64,000 nucleotides of DNA from Isochrysis galbana (taxonomy: Eukaryota > Haptophyta > Isochrysidales > Isochrysidaceae): NCBI GenBank assembly GCA_018136815.1, contig CM030936.1:2631079-2695078 (forward strand), given 5' to 3'. A program made the translations under genes and the position numbers. The notes under the pieces were generated by a model that made no database searches, was not told the origin of the DNA, and worked only from the letters and a program-made list of their open reading frames with translations. How positions within the stretch are numbered: the first letter of the stretch is position 1; each line of letters starts with the position of its first letter. This document shows positions 20,530 through 31,694 of this stretch, in pieces.

Positions 20530-22916
20530 CCCTGGAAGTGTATGTAAGTGTCATTGTTCTTAAGGTATTGCGCGCACTCCTCGCTGTTGTAGGGCGTCGT
20601 AGCATTGTAGTCCCTAAACACATTGTGTATGGTATTACATTCGAGCTTGTTCCATAGTTTCGCCCACGCGGGGTTTAACTTTTAACTTGGGACCCGGGTG
20701 CGTCGGGCTGCCCCACATGGGTTGTGAGTTGTGAGAGTAATCCATCCCTACTAATTTTCAGGGATGTGAGTTCGAGTTTGCGGATGTTATTCAGCGCCTG
20801 CTTCCAGAACTCCGGTAGCTTGCTTGCGCCTATATTATCCCGTCGGTTGATTTGTTTGTGGGGGTCATCGATAGGACCGCTGCTCTTCCTAGCTAGGTTT
20901 GTGCGGCAGAACCATGCTCATGCGTCGAGTACTTGTGTACTTGTTTCCATTGCGCTTGTCGTGCGTCTAGGTAGTTCAATATCCATTTGGCTTGCAGTGC
21001 CTAAACGTGGTTATCCCAGTCTAGGAGACCCAGCGCCCCAGATGCGGCCCTTTTTCGGATGCGTTTTTTAGTGGGAGTTCGGGGTGTTTTATCCATTGCA
21101 ACCTGCGCCCGGTGCGTTCGTCCACAATATTGTGTCTACTACGGCTCTCTTGACGGCCGCGTGGAACGACCTCGGGGCCGCTAGTGTTTGTAGCCAGTAT
21201 CTAGGGAAAAAAAAACATCTGAAGATTCTGGGCTCACTTTTGTTTTGCCGTGTATTGATAGGTTGTTTGTGAGCGGCATGTATATGGTGGCCTTCTTCTC
21301 TATTTTGTCGACTAGTTTCCGCCAAAATCCCTTAGTGGCTTGCGCCCCTCCCAAGGGGACTCCTAATATGGTTGCGTATTCGCTCCCTTTTAGCCACTTG
21401 TACCTTCTAAATCTAGCGGGGGGGTGTTTTCTCTTAAGAGACCCCATCCTCAGTCCTTCAAATTTTTGGTCGTTTGGTTTGCCGCACGAGGCCGCTGCGT
21501 ATCTTTCCACCCATTCGAGTGATCGTGCGAGGCTGCCATAGTCGGCTGCAAGGAGTTGAGTGTCGTCCGCGAATGGGCTTATCTTCAGTTCGGCTCCGTT
21601 CACCACGATGCCGTCTATGTCTTCGTCTTCGTTTATCGCCCGGGTGAGGGCCTCCGCCGTTAAGAGGAAGGCCAGCGGTGACAGTGGGCATCCTTGGGGG
21701 ACGCCGCTCGCCACGTTGAACGGGAAGCTTCTGCCTCCGTTTGCTTTGATGTACCGAATGGGTTTCGCTTCGGAGTTCGTGAGGGCTCTCGCGTATCTGC
21801 GGAAGTCTTCTCCGAACTTTAGTTTCTCGAGGACAAGGCGGTAGAATTCCCAGTTAACTCTGTCGAAGGCTTTCTCCCAGTCTAGCGCTAAGAGCAGTCC
21901 GGGTTCGCCCGTCTCGTCCAGGTATGCTTGCGTAAGCTGCAGAAGGTGGGTGGCGCAGTCCGCCGTTACAAGAATTTCCCACGGCCCGGAGGCGCTCTTG
22001 GACAAGAAGTCGGGCTCGAGGTCGACGCCCTCTAGCTTGTTGAGATGTGCGACGATGGCCCCGAGGGTCTCTTCGTCCTTGGCTTTGTGGCCCTTTTCGT
22101 AGGCCGTGAAGGAGATGATGATCTTCTGGTCAATGGGAAACTCCGCTTCCTCCTCGGGCATGGGCTCGAGGTCTTCGTCGAGGAGGGCCACCTGAGTGGC
22201 CGGGGTGAGGGGTGTGGTTAGTCCCATGTGTGGTCTAGTCTCATTAGGGTCCATGAGAGTTGTTGGGTCCGAGTCGGTGACGCCCTTTTTCGAGGGTTGT
22301 GCGTGTTGGGTGTTTTGTGTTGGCTCTTGTTTGTGCTGGTGTTTGTTGTGCTGGGCCTCTTTGGCCAATGTTGTGTCCGTCATTTGTGCGTCCGAGGCGC
22401 GTCTGACCTCCGGCCCGTCGGCTTCGTTGAGGAGCTCCCCCTTCGTTCCATCTCCTATGCTGCCCTTGGCCCCCATCCCAGGGGTCCACATCTGATCCAT
22501 GTTGGGCCCCATGTTTTGGTACGTCATGCCCCCCTTGGGGTTCTGTGTGTATTGGTGCCGGGCCGGCACCTCGCGCCGGAGCGCGAGGGCGGTATCGCGG
22601 CTGTGTAGGGTCCAGGCCCGGAGGCCTTCCCTGATGGAGCGTCCCACTGGGGTGGTGTGTCTGGTGTGGCTGTGGGATGTGGATTGTGTGTGCTGCATGC
22701 TGTCAACCAGCATGCAGGTCGTGCTCTCTCTGTTCTCGGTGCTGCGCGGGCGTGGCCCGCTGGCTCCTGTGCCCACCTGGCTGGGGGGGTCGTCCTGGCG
22801 CGGTCGCTTCGGCGACAGCGGCGTGTCCATGAAAGCTTCGTCCATCGCGGCGAGGGCCGCGGCAGCGAGGGCGGGAGGCGGCGCGCGCTCCATGACCCTA
22901 TCAGTTTACTGATAGT
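20530..22916 (-). mobile_element. LINE copy with in-frame ORF1-reverse transcriptase fusion
   Basis: The sense strand is minus and starts at 22916 with a perfect 7-bp hairpin (22898-22915) before ATGGAGCGCGCG. One open frame of about 570 codons (22893-21181) joins an ORF1 N-terminus (MERAPPP, MDTPLSPKRPRQDD, then an RRM-like LEGVDLEPDF...GPWEILVT part) directly to a reverse transcriptase palm. The RT motifs are LLALDWEKAFDRV, GVPQGCPLSPLAF and SPFADDTQL. The endonuclease domain expected between them is missing, and TQAYLDETGEPG follows ORF1 without a break. After the frame ends, degenerate connection-domain sequence continues to about 20530, where it stops short of the family 3' tail. Confidence 0.9.
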
Positions 22917-22924
22917 TGAAGCCA

Positions 22925-23045
22925 GTATCTAGGAATAGAGTATATGAGGAAGTTGGCTACTTTCGTTTTACCGTGTATTGAAAGGTTACTCGTGAGCGGC
23001 GCGTATAGCGGTGGCTTTCTTCTCTATTTTGTCCCTCAGACGTAG
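22925..23045 (-). mobile_element. Second, degenerate LINE RT-thumb fragment
   Basis: This block repeats 21190-21310 (GCCAGTATCTAGG, CCGTGTATTGA.AGGTT, GTGAGCGGC, TTCTTCTCTATTTTGTC). It sits just outside the 5' end of the neighbouring copy in the same orientation. In the minus frame it encodes KIEKKAT but has stops. From 23046 to 23513 no gene is supported. Confidence 0.7.
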
Positions 23046-23513
23046 GGCGCTGCGTGCGAGGCACCTTCGTAGACGCGTCGGTCGGACGGGCCCTAGCGAA
23101 TGAAGCCTCCATTGCCTCGAGGACGCTTTCATGGGCATTACAATTTTGATGCCATGACCTTTGACGTACGCCCCCCGCGACCATCGCATCATGGCTATCG
23201 GCCATTGGTGCTGCTGCGTGTATCAAACAACCCGAAATTGCGCGCGCACGTGGAACAGCTCAGCGTGAAAACGCACTGCAATACTTAGAGAGCACGCTGG
23301 TCCAGCTTGCAGGTGGATAGCGAGCGGCTTCAATGCGCACTCCCCCATCATAACTCTCCATCCGCAACACGCAATCTCTCTCATCGCTACATCATTACTA
23401 CTCAAAGGCATTTGTAGACAACGCTTGCGGCGAAGTGCACATGAAGTGGGCTACATCGCAAAAGGCAATCCGCTCTTTTGACGCCGGACTGCGCAAGCTT
23501 CGGGGTCGCCTCC

Positions 23514-24851
23514 TCAATAGTAACGGTCAACGGAATGGCCCCTCGAGATGGACGCACTCCGGCCATACGTACCGGTGGCATTACTTACAGGAACATTTGT
23601 CCCAAGGGGTGCTATCCCGGCCTTGGCGCCGAGCGGCATCGATGTGGTCGGAGCATAGGAGGGAATGGCCGGCATGCTTCTGTCCATGCTTTCGGCCATC
23701 TGCATGTAACGCCAGGAGCGTTGCATGTGCTCGCTCGGCGCATATTGCGTTTTCTCATGTGTTGAGGCCGTTGCTGGATGCTGGGAAGGTTGGTGTGCAA
23801 AAGGCTGGGAAGATGCAGGCGTAGTCGCCGGGGGTGTTGTCGCCGACGCGGATTCGAACGTGACGCTACGGTTCATTCCACTCAGCAAGTTGCCCTGCTC
23901 TGCAGCAGGTCTCGTGCTGTCGGCGTGAGGCTCATCTGGCCTACTCTGTGGGTGTGTGCCAAACTCACCAGCAAGCGCCGCCTGGGGTGCAGGTGATGGA
24001 GCTGATGGAGGCTTTGACGGATCAGGCCTGTGCGGGCGAAGAGTGCAGCCGATGAATTGCTCGAATGTAGGGAAACCCGAGATGTCACAGCGCGCTAGGA
24101 ATTCGGCGAATCCGTCGATACTCAGATCGAACCCGTGGGCTTCAAGCATTCTCCGCGCAAAATCCTCATCGATGTTGCCTTCTCCATCCCGTGGGACCTG
24201 GTTGAAGTGCTCGCGCAGCGATTCGAAGGCATTATGCAGCATGGGCGCGGATGCAGCGGCAGAATGGTCCTGATCCCGTTGTGTGGATCCCACTGGCGCC
24301 GGCTCGCTCGGATAAAGCAAGTCTTTGGCTCCAGTATCCTGAGTCGACGGGTGAATACGGTACGATGGGGGGAAGGCTGACTGCGATAGCGATCGGTCGC
24401 TCACGTACGGAGAGGGCTGGCCAGGTGCTGGAGCATCCGCACCCACCATGACAGAGCCGAGAGGCACCGATCGGTGCTGCGGCTTCCCGGCCATACCTTG
24501 AGGCAGAGGGATGGGCGCCGGGGGTGGCCGCACTCGGGTGCCAGCCGGCCGCACTGTGCCTTCGGGCACAAAGAGCGGATTGTCTTGCGAAGTGACGTAG
24601 GTAGAGGCCTTCTTGACGGTGAATTCGGGGGCATCGATTCCCCCGAAGACGACCGAGCCGACTGAGCCCTGCCGCATCCGAGCCTTGTAGTCCATCCGGC
24701 TGTAGTCGGCAGCAGGCATGTTTTCGCGACTGAAGACAGGGTCCTTTGAGATGGTCTCTCTCGCGCGCGCGGTGGAGGTATCGAGCGAAGAGCGGACGGG
24801 CTGGCGGACAGGTCCGCTCGAGATGCCGGCGACGCGAGGGAGCGGCGCCAT
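23514..24851 (-). CDS. Unknown Pro/Ser-rich protein with an EF-hand-like helical region
   Basis: A single open frame of 445 residues from MAPLPRVAGISSG (an in-frame extension to 25001 exists but lies in a pyrimidine-rich leader). The N-terminal half contains KDPVFSRENMPAADYSRMDYK and GSVVFGGIDAPEF, short motifs with no family I can name. Residues about 205-270 (FESLREHFNQVPRDGEGNID, then FARRMLEAHGFDLS and FAEFLARCDISGFPTFEQFI) have the spacing of a degenerate EF-hand pair; the DGEGNID loop could bind calcium. The remainder is Pro/Ser/Thr-rich and disordered. The start lies 725 bases from the divergent gene at 25577. Confidence 0.72.
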   Translation of the reverse strand: MAPLPRVAGISSGPVRQPVRSSLDTSTARARETISKDPVFSRENMPAADYSRMDYKARMRQGSVGSVVFGGIDAPEFTVKKASTYVTSQDNPLFVPEGTVRPAGTRVRPPPAPIPLPQGMAGKPQHRSVPLGSVMVGADAPAPGQPSPYVSDRSLSQSAFPPSYRIHPSTQDTGAKDLLYPSEPAPVGSTQRDQDHSAAASAPMLHNAFESLREHFNQVPRDGEGNIDEDFARRMLEAHGFDLSIDGFAEFLARCDISGFPTFEQFIGCTLRPHRPDPSKPPSAPSPAPQAALAGEFGTHPQSRPDEPHADSTRPAAEQGNLLSGMNRSVTFESASATTPPATTPASSQPFAHQPSQHPATASTHEKTQYAPSEHMQRSWRYMQMAESMDRSMPAIPSYAPTTSMPLGAKAGIAPLGTNVPVSNATGTYGRSASISRGHSVDRYY

Positions 24852-25576
24852 CCCTATGCAGAGAACGGGAGAGAGGAGGATGGAGACAGCGAGGGGGGTG
24901 CCCCGATCGCCTTTAGGGGGAGGCCGAGGAGGGAGGAGGGCAAGCGACTCAACGGACGCAGACGTGAGGAAGCTCTCGGGGGTTTGGGATACTTTATTCA
25001 ATAGAAGATTTTGTTGTTGTTTGTCATTCCTCGTGCGAGTTTTGTTTTGGCTCGTGATGTTCTATGAGAGTGAGCGGTGTGAGCTTGCTGAGGTATTCCA
25101 TGCACGACGTACCAAATGAAGAAATAAGACGAGAGAAGAGAGGGAAGAAAGAAGAACGAAGATTTGAAGGACGCAGCAGAAAAGCAGTCAAGATACATAG
25201 TTATTCACGGCTTACACAGAAGAAAGAGAGAGTGTGGACGCCTCCTTTGGGTGGGGGAGAGCAGAGGTGGGAGCAATGGGAACCAAATATTGTAGCACGA
25301 AGGTTAGATGCAAGAGGAGGAGGGTAGGTACTCGAAAAATAGTGTGCAACGAACTCACACACTCCCAGCAGCAAAGGGATTATTCAGAGAGACCCAAGAA
25401 ACAATAAGCAGGCGATCCCATGAGAAGGCCTCTCTGCTCCCCCCCTTTCCTCTCTTGCCCTCGCTCTCTCTCTCTCGAGACGTGTCCCTCTCGTTGTTGC
25501 GAGATCCGTGTGGCGTGTAGGAGGAGAGGAGAGGGAGGGGATTGAGGGAGAGCGAGCGGAGGGGGAGGTGGAGGGG

Positions 25577-26140
25577 ATGCGTTGCCTGCTGCTCGTGCTA
25601 CTGGTGGCATGTGCGCACGGGAGTAGCTTGGCGGGCGAGGCCCACCAGTCGCGCGACGAGGTGCAGAGCCAGCGCTCTGCGCTCGCCGGCCGCTCGCTCC
25701 CTCCTGGCATGGGCTGGCTGCGTGCTCTCTCAGGAGAGTGCCGCTCGTGCCTCAAAGAGTGCCTCGGCACAAAGGCGACCGAGCTGCAGCAGGCGTCGAT
25801 CAGGTACCAGGCACCGCTCTCACTTGTCACGTGGTACCTCTTCCGCAACCGGCCCTTCAAGATGTGGCCGCTTGAGGAGGTCGTCGCCAACCTGTTCAAG
25901 GTCAACCCTGGCGTCTATGGGGGGGCAGCAGCTGTGGGCTACATGAGTTGCAGCAGCATGTGCGATCAGGAGTGCCCGTTCCCGGGGCGCGCTTACGATC
26001 CGGACGCCCCCTGCATGGCGGGTCTCGAGGAGATTGAACCTTCCGACACGACATGGCTATCGCGACTCTACCGCTCGAGTGGCGGGCGAGGATCAAAGGG
26101 TGGGTTACAGGACATGATCGGGACCTTCTTCCAGATGTGA
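25577..26140 (+). CDS. Secreted cysteine-rich protein of unknown family
   Basis: 187 residues. The N-terminus MRCLLLVLLVACAHGSSLAG is a classic signal peptide with a likely cut after HGS or SLA. The mature part carries paired cysteines: CRSCLKECLG, MSCSSMCDQECPFPG and DAPCM, suggesting disulphides. Its middle (SLVTWYLFRNRPFKMWPLEE) is aromatic and conserved in feel. The start was chosen because in-frame codons upstream are Glu/Gly-rich leader. It could be secreted, or imported to a plastid through the secretory route. No family recognised. Confidence 0.72.
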   Translation: MRCLLLVLLVACAHGSSLAGEAHQSRDEVQSQRSALAGRSLPPGMGWLRALSGECRSCLKECLGTKATELQQASIRYQAPLSLVTWYLFRNRPFKMWPLEEVVANLFKVNPGVYGGAAAVGYMSCSSMCDQECPFPGRAYDPDAPCMAGLEEIEPSDTTWLSRLYRSSGGRGSKGGLQDMIGTFFQM

Positions 26141-26692
26141 GTGCATGCACCCGGATGGCGTGGCGCTAGCCACACACGGATGCGGCCCACAACATACGCG
26201 GATAGGAAACTCTGTGTGTATAGAGGATGCGGGAGTTCGAGGAGGAAATCGCGACTTGGCAACACTGCGGAGCATGACAGACGGCTTGCTTGCGGATGCG
26301 CGGAGAGCGACGTGGCTCTCTTCCTCTTGTTCCTGCGTGGCTTGCGACTCTTGTATGGGCTGTCGGGCGAATTTCGTGACCGCGTACAACTGCGTCGCCC
26401 GGACAACGTGTCGCGAACGATGTGCATCTTGATCCCATTCGCATGCTTATGGCTTGCATGTCCATTGATCCCGCACGCCTGTATAATATGTCACTTGAGC
26501 ACTCAAAGGAACACGCGCCACTCTATTCTCCAGAAGCTTATCCCGTTTCAACAACATGCATGGTCTCTGTGGTTGACTTGAAAAAGTCTCGAAGTTTGGG
26601 GCTATCCCCTAGATCTCACACTGACATGATACCATGTACAATCTACAATATAGCACTAGCACTAGCCCGCCCGACGACCGAAGAGAGAAGAG
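26141..26692. other. 3' flank of the secreted-protein gene, no gene supported
   Basis: Frames of up to 146 codons overlap on both strands but show no domain. Nothing else is seen before the LINE tail at 26693. Confidence 0.5.
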
Positions 26693-27561
26693 AAAAAAAA
26701 ACCTTTTGAAATTCTCGCCTCACTCGTGGCACTGGAACGTTTCCTCGTAGCCACGCCCTTTTCCCTTCCCCACCCTCATTTCCCGCCTTGCGGCAACTCC
26801 CCTCGTGCTCTACTTAGGGGCTCGGGTCTTTTGGGGGGTCCGATTGGAGCGGGGTGCACCTGTCCTCAGCGGCGTGTTCTCGCCCTCCTCCGGTGCTGCT
26901 GAGTGACCTGTTTATCATATATTTTCGTTTCAGGGTTCAGGTTTTCCTGCGTGCTGCAGTGTTAGTCGTAGGTGACTTATATTGATCAATCGCACTTCCA
27001 GGTGGTCTATTAATACCGGGCGACACATCGTGTCATGCGAGCTTTTCGGCAAAGACCAAGTGCTTTCGCTACGAGGCTAGCGTTTTCGCTCAGTTGTAGC
27101 CTACCTTTTTCGTCTTCGATAAATACGGGGGCGCTGAGTTCTAGTGGTTTCTTGAGTTTGGGCTTCCTCCCCTGTGCGGCTTTATTTGTGCGCATGGAGT
27201 GGTGTGTTTTTGGCGGGGCGAGGCCCCTAACCAAGGTGACAAACCTCGTTAGCGTAGATTCTAAGATCGGTATATAGTGGTACTCGTGTGACTCGAATTC
27301 GACTCTATAGAAGTCTTTTATTATGTATTTCCACGCTATCACGTACAGCGCTTTTAGGCTTTCTGGCGTGTTTGCACCGGGGTATGCGAACAATCTATCC
27401 TTTGTCTTCTGCCTCCATGACCTTCCGGGGGAGGGGGTGTAGTTATTAAGGGCATCTATGGTCTCGAAGATTGTTTTCGTCGCGGGACACCACGCTTGGT
27501 GGCACGAATCTTCTCGGTGTCGGCGACATAGTCTACACGTAGTTCTCGGACAGCTGAGCAA
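26693..27561 (-). mobile_element. LINE copy, 5'-truncated, with ORF2 C-terminus
   Basis: The minus-sense element ends with GGCGAGAATTTCAAAAGG and a run of nine T (A run on plus at 26693-26701). Its open frame (27561-27010, 183 codons) carries the zinc knuckle CRLCRRHREDSCHQAWCP, then LFAYPGANTPESLKALYVIA, YHYIPILESTL, VTLVRGLAPP and QGRKPKLKKPLELSAPVF. These blocks recur in the copies at 7469 and 28947. No flanking duplication was found. Confidence 0.85.
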
Positions 27562-27699
27562 AGCCTTCTTGTTGTCGTTCCAACCTGGGGATACTACCCT
27601 AGGTTGCGATGCCGTCGTTCCCGAAATTCGCGTCTTCGTTTCAGTCGTTCAATCGATCCGGAGTCACCCCCATCTGCTCATATGTGGTGGGGACGATTC

Positions 27700-28589
27700 G
27701 ACTCCGGGAGTTCCGTTCTCTCTCGCCGTTCGTTCGCTACCTCCTTCGTCGCTCTCGTCGTCCTCGCATCATTCGTTCAATGCTCTCGATTACGAGCGTT
27801 CAACGCTAATTCTTGCCTTGAGCTCCGTCGCTGCCGATCCATCTGCTGTCGCCAGTCGCCAGTCAAATCTTGGATGGACTGGCCGATTCGTTCCCTCGAG
27901 ACTCGCCTTTGAGCTGCCTTGGCCGCGCCAGCGAGGTTAGCCCCTCCGCATGGACGGTGGCCTACACCCTCGCTGTTCGCCGCTGGCTCGCGCCGCCTAC
28001 GATGGTTGCGCCAACCCGATTGGGTTGGCGACCGCTACCGACTAGCCTGTCTGATGTATCCTCGCTCGCTGACGAAGGGGTATTCGCAACTATGCCCTCC
28101 GTCGTGCAACGCGCATTCCGTCGATTATTCCGCTCGCAACCCGCTCTATTCTCGTCCGACTCTCTTCTGGCCGCCGCGTCCCGTTCATTTCAGATGGTTT
28201 GCACATTGGCCGCCGCGTCTCCGTCCATTCCGGTCACTCGCAGTCTCGTTTCCGTTTCCGTTGTCGTTCCGCTTTGCCAGTTTTCAGTGTGCCTGACTTT
28301 GGTTCCGGCCGCTGAAGACTTGCTCGTTCATCCCACGCGCACTCATCCTTCGTTGAAGGAGGGAGAGACTCTCTCGTACGTCCTCGATCTCGCTTTCCAG
28401 CGCGCCGCCGCCCACGGTGCCGCGCATGTTATGCCGAAAGATATCGCCGAGGCGGCGCAGCTTGTTCTGCGCCCCAGCCAATCGCCTGAGTCACCGGCTC
28501 AGGTGCTGCCCGTTCACTTCGATGAAATTTGTGTCACGCTTGGCGACGTTAGGCGTGACGTCAAGCCCATGCGGCCCCCCATGGGCAAA
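27700..28589 (+). pseudogene. Fragment of the gag/methyltransferase retroelement
   Basis: The plus-strand frame ending at 28616 carries HVMPKDIAEAAQLVLRPSQS and AQVLPVHFDEICVTLGDVRR. These align with VVLPRHLTEAAQELRRPRSG and AALPKHFDELCAELTKTSQQ in the minus-strand element at 38367-43289. The methyltransferase-like part that follows there is absent; the frame runs into a LINE 5' end instead. Confidence 0.7.
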
Positions 28590-28607
28590 CCAAGTACAAA
28601 CTTAGTT
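28590..28607 (-). mobile_element. Isolated LINE 5' terminus hairpin
   Basis: On the minus strand the sequence is CAACTAAGT, loop TTGT, ACTTGG, matching the 5' ends at 9157 and 53014 and followed by an ATG-containing stretch. The usual MERA start is not preserved. It directly abuts the insertion site of the next LINE copy. Confidence 0.6.
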
Positions 28608-30868
28608 GATGAATAAAAAAAAACTTCTTAATATTCTCGCCGCGCGCGCAACTATGCATTCTAACACATGCAGCCTCGCCCGCCGCTCTCATCCCCCCTC
28701 CACCTGCCTTGCGGCCCGTCCCTCGTGCGCTACCTAGGGGCTGGGTGTATGGGGTTTCCTGCAGCAGACGGTGTGCCCCGATCCCCGATAGGTTTTTTCC
28801 ACTCCTTCCTCCTGTACCATCGGGCTATCGGTTTCTATATTGTTTTCTTCTTTTTTTTAAGACCTATGGGATGGGCGGCGTGTTTCCGTGCTTTCGGGGG
28901 TCGAGGCAGGGCGGGTGAGTGAAGCTTCGTGACGGCTTATGCGCGGTTAAGCTAGCTTTTCCGTTAGTTGGAGTGCATTGGCTATTGCGGCCAGGTTGCC
29001 GCCTAACATCAGTGTGCCTTTATCGTTGAATGTAAAGACGGGTGCGCAAAGCTCACGCGGGGACTTGAGCTTCGGTTTTCTCCCTTGTGAGGCTATGCTA
29101 GTGCGTGCGGTCGAGGGCTTGTCCGGGGGGGTGAGTCCTCTGGCGAGGACCGTAAATCTGCTAAGGGTTTTTTCGATGACCGGCACGTGATGGAAAGTGT
29201 AGTTGTCAAATTCTACTTTGTAAAAGTCACCTATTATGTACCTCCACGCTATGATGTAGAGGGCTTTGAGGCTGTCGGGTGTCGTTGTGTTCGGGTATAC
29301 GAAGAGTCTGTCTTAAAGCTTTTGTGCTGTCGATCTGTCTTCTCTAGGAGTGTACCCCGTTACCGCTTCTACGGCCCGGAAGATTTGTTGTGTGGAAGGG
29401 CATCTGGCGAGGTGTGTCGAGTTTTCGCGGTGTCTTCCACATAATCTGCATTTCGCCGTGGTCGCCGTGGCGAATCGGTTTCGTGTGCCTAGCCTCCTAT
29501 GAGTGATGTGTTTAAAGTGAGGGTGTTTGTCCGTGTGCTTGAGCATCGGGTGTGTGTATAGTTTTGCCACGTGGATCCACACTCATCTCGGGTCAAGTCT
29601 AGTTTACGGGTCCACTTTTCTCGGGCCGGCTGCGGTTTGCCGCTGGGGCCACCCACTAGGTATTCGCTCGTGATGTCGGATACGGTGATCTGGTCTAGTT
29701 GTATCTTGCCGTTAAGCGCGTATTCATCTGCTAAGGGGTACTCTAGGTGTTTCGGGCCTTTGAGCCCGCTTTCCCATCTGGCCGGCGTGTGGAATAGTGC
29801 CTCTTCTCCCGGCTTAGCTACGTCAGTGGTGCTAGTGGTTTCTCCCAGGTAGTTGGTGTTGGTATATATCCATATGTTGTTCATTTTAGTGATGTATTTA
29901 TCCTCTTCAGACACTTTGATTTCCCTTGTCTCGTTTTCCGGTCGAGTTTCGACGCTAGTTCGCTCCGGTTGCGCCTTTGTGGCTGGCTGTTGCGGTGCCG
30001 GGCTAGCCTGCGCTTTGTCTTGGAGCCTCGAGGCGTGTCGAACTATATGCTCCCACGAGTTTAAGAATTCTTGTTTGTTTACTCGCGCTCCCGCGTGAGA
30101 GAAGGTTTCGGGGAGGTGGTCCATGTATTGTTCGCAGTCCTCCCGGGTGTACGGCTCGGTGAAGTTGGGGTCTTTGAAGACGTTGTGCACGACGTGCGCG
30201 TTCAGTGATTCCCATAGGCTAACCCAAGCGGGGCGGGTGATCGGTGGAGGATCATGACGGTTGTGCCATAGCGGCTGTGAGAGCGCCCCTTCTCTGGAGA
30301 GAAGAGATCGGTCTATTCTCAGCGCCCTGAAGTTAGTTAGGGCGTCCTTCCAGAATGCCGGCAGCGCTGGGTTCCCTCGGATGCTCCGCGTGAGCATCTT
30401 CGGGGGGGTCGTAGAGAGGACGGCCCCCCGGCCTAGCCCGGTCCGGCAGAACCATGCATCGAGAGCATGTTTCCATAGGGCTCTCCTCGCGTTGAGATAG
30501 TTTAGTATCCATTTCGCTTGGAGGGCCTTTACGTGCGCCGTCCAGTGTAGGAGGCCGGTCCCCAATGTGCGCGTCGCATTTTCCGGTCCGTGTAAGGGGT
30601 AGCATGGGTATTTCACCCATTTGGTTGTCTTGCCGGTGTAGGGGCTTTCCCATAGGATTTTATCGGCCGCCCTTTGGATCCTATTGTGGAACCATTTGGG
30701 GGCCGCTAAGGTTTGTACCCAATAGCGCGGTGTGCCATAAATAATGAAGTTTACTACGTTGGTCCTACCGAAGATGGTCATATGGCGCGCTATCGGCGTC
30801 AGACGTGCCGCTTTGGCGTCTATTTTGTCCGCTAGTGCTTTCCAAAAGGGAACTTAGTTGATGAATAA
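28608..30868 (-). mobile_element. LINE copy with ORF2 connection domain, flanked by a duplication
   Basis: Sense strand is minus. At the right, PFWKALADKID-like RT thumb sequence leads into a 430-codon frame (30781-29489) with YPLHGPENATRTLGTGLLHW and KALQAKWILNYLNARRALWK, a typical post-RT connection region. A frameshift then moves to the frame with CRLCGRHRENSTHLARCPST (29582-29313) and another to QGRKPKLKSPRELCAPVF (29186-28947). The 3' end is the family tail with a T run at 28617-28624. The RT palm is missing. AACTTAGTTGATGAATAA occurs exactly at 28599-28616 and 30851-30868; the AACTTAGTT part also resembles a LINE 5' end, so GATGAATAA is the secure duplication. Confidence 0.85.
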
Positions 30869-31069
30869 GAGAAACAAGTTCTTGAGCGCGGCTTTTTGCA
30901 GCATCGCTTCCGCGCGCCTCCCCGCCTCCCGGGTGAGGAACATCTTGTCCGTCTTGGAGAAGGGGTGGGTACGTAGAATTTCAATTTCCAAAGTGCAAGG
31001 AGGAGAAGCGAGAAGGATGTACAACCCGATCCCATTGACGCTCATCAACGCGGCCGTCACTACCAGCAT
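30854..31069 (-). CDS. Small membrane-segment ORF ending at the LINE junction
   Basis: A 71-codon frame begins MLVVTAALMSVNGIGLYILL, a membrane segment, and continues with an amphipathic KTDKMFLTREAGRRAEAMLQ helix. Its TAA lies inside the sequence duplicated by the neighbouring LINE, so the original C-terminus may be lost. A TAG sits just before the ATG and could instead be a splice acceptor. No family recognised. Confidence 0.35.
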   Translation of the reverse strand: MLVVTAALMSVNGIGLYILLASPPCTLEIEILRTHPFSKTDKMFLTREAGRRAEAMLQKAALKNLFLLFIN

Positions 31070-31694
31070 CTATGCATCTATGTAGTGATATCTTTTGGTG
31101 CCACTACGATTACGCATTATGCTACAGTGGTGAGCCTCCCGCGCTATCACTATCATGCTATCATCACACGCGGAAGAACACTTTTGTTGTCGATCGTGTC
31201 GACCGCATAGGAGACCAAAGACCTGTGCAGTGCTTCAGGACGAGCATTTGTTATGTTTTTGAGTTGTGAATAGTGTTCTCACCACTCTCTACTCTATCAC
31301 TACTCTTGTGCTTGTGCCTTAGCTTTACACGTACGGATGACCAGTGTCCAGTGTCCTGTTCTGCCGAATGTATTCCGTGTACAATTCCCTCTAACAACCA
31401 ACGAAGAATAGCAGCCAGCCAGGTCGCTTTGTGGTGTAGCTTGTAGCTTGGGGGGTAAAAAAAACTTTTAATGATCTCAGGCTAGTTCGCAGTTGTGCAT
31501 GTAGATTAAGCATGCATCATTCTTCATCCTGTGGCTACAGAGGTCAGCTAGAACCGTAGCGCTGAGGATGTATCAACCTTGCTCCGCACGAAAATATGAG
31601 AATGAGTAAGGCAGATGCCGCAATGGAATCGAGCCCAACAACTCATGGGACGAGCAAGCACGCTGGCATCACAGTGTTGTAGCAAGTCTTGCAA
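31070..31694. other. Intergenic stretch left of cytochrome c6
   Basis: No gene is supported. A short AAAAAAAACTTTTAATGATCTC at 31450 loosely resembles the LINE 3' tail, but the following landmarks are lacking. Confidence 0.4.

Noticed and set aside
31445..31480. Another LINE 3' tail
   Set aside because: Only about 20 bases resemble the tail; the CTTGCGGC and TAGGGGC landmarks do not follow.
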